Source: Hymenobacter mucosus
Lineage (GTDB): Bacteria; Bacteroidota; Bacteroidia; Cytophagales; Hymenobacteraceae
Reading direction: 5' to 3'
Length of the DNA: 64,000 bases
Assembly (NCBI RefSeq): GCF_900188255.1
Contig: NZ_FZNS01000006.1
Location: 332,572-396,571, forward strand
A program made the position numbers and the translations under genes. Shown here one piece after another: positions 34,412-41,461 of the stretch. Within the stretch, counting starts at the first letter, position 1, and each line of letters opens with the position of its first letter. Under the pieces are notes generated by a model, which was not told the DNA's origin, did not search any database, and worked only from the letters and a program-made list of their open reading frames with translations.

Positions 34412-34648
34412 ATGAAAAAGGTATTGTTCCTCGCTCTGGCTGCTGCTTCGTTCTCATTTGCTTCTTGCGACAGCAAGACGGAAGATGCTCAAGAGCAAGC
34501 TGCTGACAACGTAGAAAATGCTGGCGAGGCTAAAGCTGACGCTATGGAGAATGCTGGCAACGAAGCTGGTGCTGACTCTGTAGAAAACGCTACGGACGCT
34601 CAGGCTGACAAAATTGAAAACGCTGCTGACTCAACCGACGCTCAGTAA
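34412..34648 (+). CDS. small Ala/Glu/Asn-rich lipoprotein with 11-residue repeats
   Basis: 78 residues. Signal sequence MKKVLFLALAAASFSFASC has a lipobox (FASC before DSK), so it should be lipid-anchored. The mature part is almost only Ala, Asp, Glu, Asn, Gly, Lys and repeats a unit of about 11 residues: ADNVENAGEAK, ADAMENAGNEAG, ADSVENATDAQ, ADKIENAADST. This pattern resembles the 11-mers of group 3 LEA (desiccation-protection) proteins and YtxH-like helices; function is not known. The start is fixed by the signal peptide. The leader (34260-34410) is very A/T-rich, and a strong terminator follows. Confidence 0.8.
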   Translation: MKKVLFLALAAASFSFASCDSKTEDAQEQAADNVENAGEAKADAMENAGNEAGADSVENATDAQADKIENAADSTDAQ

Positions 34649-34671
34649 ATAGATGCGCCGTCCGGCGCTTA

Positions 34672-34708
34672 AAAAAGGGCCGCTCCTCAACGAGGAGCGG
34701 CCCTTTTT
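34672..34708 (+). terminator. terminator after the small lipoprotein gene
   Basis: 17-bp perfect arms (34672-34688 and 34692-34708) with loop AAC, GC-rich core and a T run. It lies 23 bases past the stop and also just before the convergent gene's stop at 34728, so it may serve both. Confidence 0.8.
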
Positions 34709-34727
34709 CTTTTGCTATGGTTTCGTA

Positions 34728-35339
34728 TTAGCCTAAGCGGCGTTGTAGTAACCCGTCTACTACCTCAAATAATTTGCGTGGTGGATAGGTTCGCCAGGGT
34801 AGCTCATCGAGTTGGCCACCGAAGTTGACGTAGGAGTCAATGTTGTACTGACGCATTTCGCGAATGACGTGCTCCTGGAAATTTATGCCCGCAATCCAGC
34901 CTTCTTCTACGTCCTCAAACCATTCTTCATAGTAGGAGTCATCGGAGCCGTGAAAGTTGAACACGTTTTCGCCAATGAGAATGAACTTGCGGACACCCTC
35001 ATGGGTCATCAAATCAATGATGTTCCGTTTGAGCTGCATGATATCATTTTCAATAGCATCATTCCACTCCCCAATGAACTCGATAATACCGATGCCTAAC
35101 TCGTAATCAACGAATAGAATCTTGAGGTAGAGGGTTTCTGAGTCTAGGCTGTCCCACTGCGGGTGGATGTAGTAGCCGTAGATGGTGTTCACGTAAGTAT
35201 CAAGGCTGTTTTCGGCCTCAAAGAGGGGAGAGCGAGGGTCTTCAGAAGCTGAATACTGATCCAGCCAGGCGTAGTGAGGTTCGATGGTGTGCACGGCGCG
35301 GGTAAGGGCAGAAGTGACCGAAAAAGTGAGCCTGCCCAC
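34728..35339 (-). CDS. conserved-looking acidic protein of unknown function
   Basis: 203 residues, soluble, acidic, without a signal peptide or membrane helix. It is rich in Tyr, Trp and Asp/Glu (YYEEWFEDVEEGWIAGINFQ at about 131-150) with the segment LKILFVDYELGIGIIEFIGE near 69-88. It looks like a single alpha/beta domain. I do not recognise the family and assign no function. It lies 78 bases upstream of the murQ stop region on the opposite side of 35340-35417, same strand as murQ but downstream of it, so it may be the last gene of a murQ transcript. Confidence 0.75.
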   Translation of the reverse strand: MGRLTFSVTSALTRAVHTIEPHYAWLDQYSASEDPRSPLFEAENSLDTYVNTIYGYYIHPQWDSLDSETLYLKILFVDYELGIGIIEFIGEWNDAIENDIMQLKRNIIDLMTHEGVRKFILIGENVFNFHGSDDSYYEEWFEDVEEGWIAGINFQEHVIREMRQYNIDSYVNFGGQLDELPWRTYPPRKLFEVVDGLLQRRLG

Positions 35340-35417
35340 GTGTAGCAGAGGCGGCAGGTGGTTTAACGGGTTTAGCCTCGAAACCGTTCGAGCAAGTTCG
35401 GAATGCTAAATAGTAGC

Positions 35418-36224
35418 TTAGGAGGACTGATACGCATCCAACGCCGCTCGCACCGAGCCATGTTGGCGGAGCAAGTCGGCAGCTTCTGGTTGAGAAATGC
35501 CTAGCTCATCCACAAGCATTCGTTCACCGCGGTCTACCAGCTTATGATTAGAAAGCTGCATATCAACCATTTTATTGCCCTTTACTCTACCCAAGCGAAT
35601 GAAGGTAGCAGTAGTAAGCATATTCAGCACGAGTTTTTGCGCTGTTCCCGCTTTCAACCGAGTGCTCCCCGTCACAAACTCCGGTCCTGTTACTACTTCT
35701 ACCGGAAACTCTGCTGCCGCCGCTACAGCCGAACCAGCATTGCACACAATGCAGCCCGTAGCCAAGCCATGCTGCCGAGCCTGCGCTAAGCCACCAATGA
35801 CGTAAGGTGTGCGCCCTGAGGCCGCAATACCGACCACTATATCCCTGTCTGTGATAGCATGGGCCTGTAAATCGCGCCAGGCCTGCTCAGCATCATCCTC
35901 CGCATTCTCAACCGCCTTGCGAATTGCCGTATCTCCACCTGCAATCAGACCTATGACTATCCCATGGGGCACCCCGAAGGTAGGAGGGCATTCGGAGGCG
36001 TCTAGGATACCGAGCCGCCCGCTAGTGCCTGCCCCAATGTAAAAGAGTCGTCCGCCCGCTCCTACTCTGGCTACCGTAGCTTCTACTAAGGCTTCAAGCT
36101 GCGGGAGGGCTTTCGCAACAGCCTGAGGCACTGTTTGGTCCACGCTATTCATGCCAGCAAGCAGATCATGCGTGGAGAGGGTCTCCAGGTTATTGAATTG
36201 CGAAGAACTTTCAGTGGTGCTCAT
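35418..36224 (-). CDS. murQ: N-acetylmuramic acid 6-phosphate etherase
   Basis: Cleaves the lactyl ether of MurNAc 6-phosphate to GlcNAc 6-phosphate in peptidoglycan recycling. 268 residues, a little shorter than the roughly 300 of E. coli MurQ because the C-terminal helical part is shorter. SIS-domain signatures are clear: RLFYIGAGTSGRLGILDASE (57-76) carrying the likely catalytic glutamate, CPPTFGVP, DIVVGIAASGRTPYVIGG, and the conserved GSTRLKAGTAQKLVLNMLTT. The anhydro-MurNAc kinase partner (anmK) is not adjacent. Confidence 0.94.
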   Translation of the reverse strand: MSTTESSSQFNNLETLSTHDLLAGMNSVDQTVPQAVAKALPQLEALVEATVARVGAGGRLFYIGAGTSGRLGILDASECPPTFGVPHGIVIGLIAGGDTAIRKAVENAEDDAEQAWRDLQAHAITDRDIVVGIAASGRTPYVIGGLAQARQHGLATGCIVCNAGSAVAAAAEFPVEVVTGPEFVTGSTRLKAGTAQKLVLNMLTTATFIRLGRVKGNKMVDMQLSNHKLVDRGERMLVDELGISQPEAADLLRQHGSVRAALDAYQSS

Positions 36225-36298
36225 TGAAGACTTGGGGAAGGAGAGTAGGGAGGATGCGGTACGTAGTAGATGAGTAGCCGATGAACAGGCCGCGTTGT

Positions 36299-36538
36299 TT
36301 AGGTAGCCAACCGTCCAATGACGGGAAATTTATCAAAAACGTGTTCTGTATGGGGCGCATCCTGCTGCAACTCCTGTGTGAGGTCTTGCCCGGCCCAGTG
36401 CTCATAGTGGTTGCCCCGCTTCCATAAGCGGGAGCGGCTCACATCGTATACCAGCCCTTGGTAGCCCACCCATACCTCGTCCCTATCTTGGCCATTGCGC
36501 AGGGCTAATTGGGCTTTTGTATAGGTTGGAAGTTCCAT
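36299..36538 (-). CDS. small cytochrome b5-like heme-binding domain protein
   Basis: 79 residues making one cytochrome b5-like domain: YTKAQLALRNGQDRDEVWVG (5-24), YQGLVYDVSRSRLWKRGNHY, and DAPHTEHVFDKFPVIGRL at the end. It lacks the classical HPGG loop; RGNHYEHWAGQDLT takes its place, with H44, H47 and H62 as candidate ligands. This is more like the steroid/heme-binding (MAPR-like) branch. No signal peptide, so cytoplasmic. It lies between murQ and an arginase-fold gene on the same strand; no redox partner is visible. Confidence 0.75.
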   Translation of the reverse strand: MELPTYTKAQLALRNGQDRDEVWVGYQGLVYDVSRSRLWKRGNHYEHWAGQDLTQELQQDAPHTEHVFDKFPVIGRLAT

Positions 36539-36621
36539 AGTACGATAAGAAGTTGTTTGCTCGCCAGGGGCATTGTAGGCGAGTATCCACTGAAGAAGGC
36601 TTGCCCTGCCACTGCTCGCCT

Positions 36622-37770
36622 TTACCCCAGAAGGGCTTGGGTTAAGATCCAGCGGTTCGGCAGGTCGCCTTGGGCCGCGCGCAGGTAGTCTTGATAGCTA
36701 CAGGGTACAATACGCTTGATGTGACTGTCGGCTAAGCTTTCTACCTCTAGCCACCATTTTTCGGTGCGCTTGCTTTTGTAGAATACTAACTTGGCTGGTG
36801 TACCGGGTAAGCCTACTGCGTAGCGTAGGAAACGGCGACTTTGAAAGTCGTCTTCGTGGCGACGGTGGTAGTAACCTTCCACAAAGTACCAAAGCATAGT
36901 TGCCAACGTCATGGCAGCTAAACCATGGTGGTCGTGGTCGGGACGGTAGCCGTAGAGGCCAAAAGAGCTAAGCTGGTCGTTGTGGCCCGCGTACCAAGCT
37001 AGCTTGGCGGCTTCTTCATTGGTAAGGCCGAACGGGTTGGCCGGGTAGTAGGCCGGGGCGTCGTTCCAGCGTAGGGCCGCCACATCGAAGCTGACGAAGT
37101 CGGCCTGCCGTAGTAAGGGCTCCGCTTGGCGCGTGTCGTCCCGTATCTGGCCCAAACGCAACGTCTCGAAGTGAAGTTTTTCTAGTGCCGCTAGCACGTC
37201 GGGGGCCACTAGGTACTGCTGGTGAGCCAGCTGAGCAAAGTTGAAGAGGAAGCTGGGCTCGTGCATGAGCATGCGGCGCAGATGGCTTTCTTCCGGGCAA
37301 GAGCCAACCTGCTCGGCCATATCCACGCGCGCATCAATAGTTGCGAAGCTAACGGCGCGGTCTAGGGTTTCGTACGCTAGAAACTGCCCGTAATCTAAAT
37401 CGTGCGAGCCACCAAGCAGAATAGGCACGGTGTTATGCTCTAGTAAGGCGGCAATAATTTCGCGTAGGCGCTGGTAAGTATCTTCCAAGGCTAAGCCTGG
37501 GCGTAGATTGCCTAAGTCAACAAGCCGAATAGGGCCAGTACCCTTTTGCAGCTGATAAAAGTGACGGCGCACTAGGTCGGCGCCGTGCGCGGCTGGGGCA
37601 CCAGCAGCACTGCCACGCCACTCATTCAGCCCAATTAAGGCCAAATCGGCAGAGCGCCAATCTGGAAACGTGTCCAGAAACGGCGTGGCGTATGCCGCTA
37701 AGGTAGTGGGAGAAGCGGAAGAAGAAATCAGCTCTTCGTGGAGCGGATCGAAAAAAATGGCCAGATTCAT
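36622..37770 (-). CDS. arginase/formimidoylglutamase-fold protein with altered metal site
   Basis: 382-residue member of the ureohydrolase superfamily, commonly labelled formimidoylglutamase in Bacteroidota. Recognisable blocks are LGGSHDLDYG (119-128), TIDARVDM (144-151) and SFDVAALRWNDAP (227-239). Comparison with the classic motifs GGDHS, DAHxD and SxDxD shows H123, D146, D150 and D229 kept, but the second-motif His replaced by R148 and the third-motif second Asp replaced by A231. Two of six Mn-ligand positions are therefore changed, so a different metal content or no hydrolase activity is possible. The C-terminal region (300-382) extends beyond arginases. No histidine-degradation genes are adjacent. 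Confidence 0.75.
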   Translation of the reverse strand: MNLAIFFDPLHEELISSSASPTTLAAYATPFLDTFPDWRSADLALIGLNEWRGSAAGAPAAHGADLVRRHFYQLQKGTGPIRLVDLGNLRPGLALEDTYQRLREIIAALLEHNTVPILLGGSHDLDYGQFLAYETLDRAVSFATIDARVDMAEQVGSCPEESHLRRMLMHEPSFLFNFAQLAHQQYLVAPDVLAALEKLHFETLRLGQIRDDTRQAEPLLRQADFVSFDVAALRWNDAPAYYPANPFGLTNEEAAKLAWYAGHNDQLSSFGLYGYRPDHDHHGLAAMTLATMLWYFVEGYYHRRHEDDFQSRRFLRYAVGLPGTPAKLVFYKSKRTEKWWLEVESLADSHIKRIVPCSYQDYLRAAQGDLPNRWILTQALLG

Positions 37771-37970
37771 CGGGCGCGGCAGATGCGGACTCCGACAAAG
37801 CTACGTAAAAGCCAGGCACGGCCCTACCTGCTTTCAGCTGAGCATAGAAGCTTTCCCGTAAAAAAAGCAGTTATTTAAGCAGCGTTTTCTGTTGCGCTTT
37901 CTTGTGTGGCCCAACGGACTATTGCTCTGCCTCTCTTTTACTACTCCCACCCCTAGTGTCTTTCACTCGC

Positions 37971-39752
37971 ATGGACATTCGCCGTACGTTTGATATTCTG
38001 CCTCAACTTCAGCAGAAATACAACAAGCCTGATTGCTTCGCCGCAAAAATCAATGGCCAATACACGCCTATTAGCACAGATGCGGCGGTTGAAAAGGTCA
38101 ACCAAGTAAGCCTGGGCTTGCGCAGTTTGGGCGTTGGTAAGGACGATAAGGTCGCCATTATCTCCATGAACCGTCCTGAGTGGATGTTCGCTGATTTTGG
38201 CATTGCCCAACTAGGGGCCACCAGCGTACCCATGTATCCCAGCATCACGGTAGAGGATTACAAGTACATCTTTTCGGATGCCGACGTGAAGGCCGTGTTT
38301 GTGTCCGACAAGAAATTGCTGGACAAAGTGCGTGAGGCCACGCAGGGGCTGAATATTCCGCCGCAGAACGTTTTCACCTTTGATAAGGTAGAAGGTGCCC
38401 GCCACTTTTCGGAGCTGCTAGACTTGGGCAAGCAAGGTAACCCCGCCGATTTAGAGCCTTTGAAGGCTGCCGTGCAGCCCGATGACCTGCTGACGCTTAT
38501 CTATACTTCGGGCACTACTGGCCAGCCCAAAGGCGTGATGCTGACGCACAACAATATCCTCAGCAACTGCCGCAATGCCCAACGTTTCGTACCTGTCACG
38601 AAAGATGACAAGGCCCTAAGCTTCTTGCCGCTCTGCCACATCTTTGAGCGCATGGTAACCCATATATACCTCATCAACGGCGTAAGCATATACTACGCCG
38701 AGAGCATGGAAACCATTGCCGACAACCTACGCGAAGTGAAGCCTGAAATCTTCACTACCGTGCCGCGCCTGCTGGAGAAGGTATACGATAAGATTGTAGC
38801 CAAAGGTCATAGCCTGGAAGGCACCAAGAAGCAGCTTTTCTTCTGGGCACTTAACCTGGGGCTCAAGTACGATAATCAGCAGAACCACGGATTCTTCTAT
38901 AACACCCAATTGGCACTAGCCAATAAGCTCATCTTTAACAAGTGGCGCGAAGCACTTGGCGGCAATCTGCGGTGTATTGTGAGCGGGGGCGGAGCCTTGC
39001 AGCCCCGCTTAGCTCGTGTGTTTTGGGCGGCGGGCATTCCAGTAATGGAAGGTTATGGCCTCACCGAAACTTCGCCGGTTATTGCCGTGGGTGGATATGA
39101 GCCCGACAACAATATGATTGGTACCGTGGGGCCCATCATCGATAATACGGAGGTGAAGATTGCAGCCGATGGCGAAATCTTGACTAAGTCAGAATCGGTA
39201 ATGAAAGGCTATTACAACAAGCCCGAGCTGACGGCCAAAGAATTTGACGAAGAAGGCTGGTTCCACACTGGCGACATCGGCGAAATTGTAGAAGGCCGGT
39301 TTCTCAAAATTACTGACCGTAAGAAGGAGATGTTCAAGACCTCCGGGGGTAAGTATATTGCCCCGCAGGTTATTGAAAGCAAGCTCAAGGAGTCGCCGCT
39401 GGTAGAGCAGTGTATGGTAGTAGGCGACGGGCAGAAATTCCCTTCCGCGCTGGTTATTCCGTCCTTTGATGATTTGAAAGGCTGGTGCAAGCGCAACGGG
39501 GTTGATTGCAATGGCTCCAACGAGGAACTCGTCAAGAATGAGAAGATAGTGAAGATGTACGAGGACCTAGTGCACAAGTACAACAGCGGCTTTGCGCAGT
39601 GGGAGCAGGTGAAAAAGGTAGTACTGCTACCTCATCTCTGGACCGTGGAAACCGGGGAGATGACTCCAACCATGAAAGTCAAGCGTAAAATCATCACAGC
39701 CAACAACAAGGACATTATCGAGAGGCTTTACCAGCACGCTGAGAAGCATTAG
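37971..39752 (+). CDS. long-chain acyl-CoA synthetase (AMP-forming)
   Basis: 593-residue adenylate-forming enzyme activating fatty acids with ATP and CoA. Motifs: LIYTSGTTGQPKGVML (P-loop), GYGLTETSPV, and the hinge/adenylate region FHTGDIGEIVEGRFLKITDR KKEMFKTSGGKYIAPQ split over about 420-460. Membrane-associated FadD-type by length and motif order. The ATG at 37971 is the first that gives the normal N terminus (DIRRTFDILPQLQQKYNKPD). It heads the fatty-acid oxidation region but has its own terminator, and no copy of the marR/fadE operator-like word was found upstream. Confidence 0.93.
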   Translation: MDIRRTFDILPQLQQKYNKPDCFAAKINGQYTPISTDAAVEKVNQVSLGLRSLGVGKDDKVAIISMNRPEWMFADFGIAQLGATSVPMYPSITVEDYKYIFSDADVKAVFVSDKKLLDKVREATQGLNIPPQNVFTFDKVEGARHFSELLDLGKQGNPADLEPLKAAVQPDDLLTLIYTSGTTGQPKGVMLTHNNILSNCRNAQRFVPVTKDDKALSFLPLCHIFERMVTHIYLINGVSIYYAESMETIADNLREVKPEIFTTVPRLLEKVYDKIVAKGHSLEGTKKQLFFWALNLGLKYDNQQNHGFFYNTQLALANKLIFNKWREALGGNLRCIVSGGGALQPRLARVFWAAGIPVMEGYGLTETSPVIAVGGYEPDNNMIGTVGPIIDNTEVKIAADGEILTKSESVMKGYYNKPELTAKEFDEEGWFHTGDIGEIVEGRFLKITDRKKEMFKTSGGKYIAPQVIESKLKESPLVEQCMVVGDGQKFPSALVIPSFDDLKGWCKRNGVDCNGSNEELVKNEKIVKMYEDLVHKYNSGFAQWEQVKKVVLLPHLWTVETGEMTPTMKVKRKIITANNKDIIERLYQHAEKH

Positions 39753-39764
39753 TAATCGACTTAT

Positions 39765-39800
39765 AAAAGGCCCAGCTACCAACCAGTAGCTGGGCCTTTT
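39765..39800 (+). terminator. terminator after the acyl-CoA synthetase gene
   Basis: 15-bp perfect arms AAAAGGCCCAGCTAC and GTAGCTGGGCCTTTT, loop CAACCA, then T. It lies 12 bases past the stop. Confidence 0.8.
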
Positions 39801-39873
39801 TGCGCATGATGGAAATGGCATGTTGTTGGTAACCACAAAACAGACTCAGGTTGAGCGTCTTTATTTTACTCTC

Positions 39874-40706
39874 ATGAACAAGTCTTACGTTTCGGCGGGC
39901 TTTGTGCTAGGCAGTAGCCTATGCATGATAACCAGTTGCAACAAATCCAACGGGGTTGATCCAACACCTGCCGCTATTGGCGCTATTGTATCGGGTGTGG
40001 TATTGGCGCAGGATGAAGTGCTACAGCCAATGAGCGAAGCAGGCTCAACAGTAATGATAGAAGGCACGGATAAGAAAGCCTTAACTGACGCCCAAGGCAG
40101 CTTCGAATTGCGAGATCTTAAGCTGGGAAAGTATGTTCTTAACGTAAGCCGTGCTGGTATGGGCACTCTTCGATACGAGCTAGAAATTAAAAGTCCAGCC
40201 CCTGTTGATATTTCTTCAATCATGCTGGACCAAGAAAGTAGCACACAAGTGCTCAGCATGACCCCCGTGGGGAAGTACATGCATTCATTGGCAGATGAGG
40301 TGGCCGCGTTTGAATGTCAAATAGCCTATAACCCCCAGCTCTATCCGGCACCCAAGCTGTACTCGATGATGCTGTTCTTGGGCAATACGAGTGAGGTAAG
40401 TAATACAAGCTATGTGTCGGCTACTCAGCTCAGTCAATCGGAAAGCACGCCAGCGCCTGCCATTAGGGGTATTGCTAAAATGCGAATTGCATTTCACGCG
40501 TCCTCACTGAATAGTTTGGGTTTGCAAGGGGTGACAAGGTATACGTAATAGCTTACGGAGCACCACGAGATGTTGCAAGTGGCGGCATTGGGCGTGAAGC
40601 CTACTACTTTGAGCCTTATTCCTTCAATCCGGTCACCGGCCAAGTGCGGCGGGTAGTGGCCAACTTGAACGCTAAGCCGGTGAGAACCAGCTTCACTATG
40701 CCCTAG
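39874..40706 (+). pseudogene. frameshifted lipoprotein gene with carboxypeptidase-regulatory-like domain
   Basis: The frame from ATG 39874 gives a lipoprotein signal (lipobox near CMITSC-NKS) and a beta-sandwich resembling a carboxypeptidase-regulatory-like domain (about 30-110: SGVVLAQDEVLQPM, DAQGSFELRDLKLGKYVLNV). It then stops at 40548 after LGLQGVTRYT. Shifting by one base at the four-G run 40528-40531 restores LQGGDKVYVIAYGAPRDVAS and continues for 58 codons to TAG at 40706. A missing G in a former five-G run explains both. It may be a real pseudogene, phase variation, or a sequencing error. A terminator follows at 40730. Confidence 0.75.
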
Positions 40707-40729
40707 GCTAAGCTAAAGCTGATGAAAGG

Positions 40730-40780
40730 TTAGCCTGCCCTATCTACAGCAAAGATGCCTGGGCAGGCTAAACTTTTTTT
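40730..40780 (+). terminator. terminator after the lipoprotein gene
   Basis: 11-bp perfect arms (40730-40740 TTAGCCTGCCC, 40761-40771 GGGCAGGCTAA) followed by a seven-T run. It separates the frameshifted gene from the marR promoter. Confidence 0.75.
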
Positions 40781-40794
40781 GAGCAACTTAGTAT

Positions 40795-40822
40795 GCAAGC
40801 ATAACATATTTCTGTATGTTTA
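40795..40822 (+). promoter_or_regulatory. operator-like site overlapping the -7 region of the marR gene
   Basis: The word GCAAGCATAACATA (40795-40808) is followed by an inverted repeat AACATA-N6-TATGTT (40803-40820) and a -7-like TATGTTTA at 40815-40822. The same 14-base word with a -7-like box at the same 20-base offset lies ahead of fadE (45427). The arrangement fits MarR-type autorepression. Confidence 0.55.
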
Positions 40823-40843
40823 CCGGACTTGTTCTTGCCCACC

Positions 40844-41320
40844 ATGACACCTGAAGAAACCGTCGATTATAATATCAAAGTTGCCTGGCACGCCATTTCG
40901 CGCATGTACAATACGCAGGCGGCCAAGCACGACATCACCACGAGCATTGGCTTTGTGCTGCTGAACATCGACCAGGAGAACGGTACACCTGCCACCAAGA
41001 TAGCACCTTTATTGGGTCTAGAAACCCGTTCTCTGACACGCATTCTGCGCAGCATGGAGGAGAAAGGGTTGATCTACAAACAGGCCGATACCCAAGACAA
41101 ACGCTCGGTGCGAATTTTCCTTACCGAGGAAGGCCTGCGCGGTAAGGAAATATCTCGTCAGACAGTTCGTCATTTCAACTCCAAGGTGCGAGAGAAGATA
41201 CCGCAAAGCGAGCTAAATGTGTTCTTCAAAGTCGTCGCTCAAATTACGGGCATGATTGAGGGCAAAACGCTCTACGACGACTTCAAACCTAAACCCCTGC
41301 GCTCCGAGTCGCCGGCCTAG
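40844..41320 (+). CDS. MarR family transcriptional regulator
   Basis: 158-residue winged-helix regulator. The N-terminal dimerisation helix (NIKVAWHAISRMYNTQAAKH), the recognition helix region LLGLETRSLTRILRSMEEKG (about 55-75) and the wing DTQDKRSVRIFLTEEG are clear. MarR proteins bind short palindromes and release them on binding small molecules; here acyl-CoA or fatty acids are the plausible effectors (inference from the neighbouring fad genes). I chose the ATG at 40844 over a TTG five codons earlier. An operator-like repeat precedes it, and a related one precedes fadE. Confidence 0.9.
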   Translation: MTPEETVDYNIKVAWHAISRMYNTQAAKHDITTSIGFVLLNIDQENGTPATKIAPLLGLETRSLTRILRSMEEKGLIYKQADTQDKRSVRIFLTEEGLRGKEISRQTVRHFNSKVREKIPQSELNVFFKVVAQITGMIEGKTLYDDFKPKPLRSESPA

Positions 41321-41461
41321 GCCAGCAGCTCGGAGTATTTGCTTTTGATGCTCAACCCAATTAGCGCTAAACCGTCCCTATAAACTCGGCATGACGAGTA
41401 GTTTGGTGCTACTATCTTCTACTGATTCTTTCATTTCTCACCCACTCATTCCTCCCCACGA

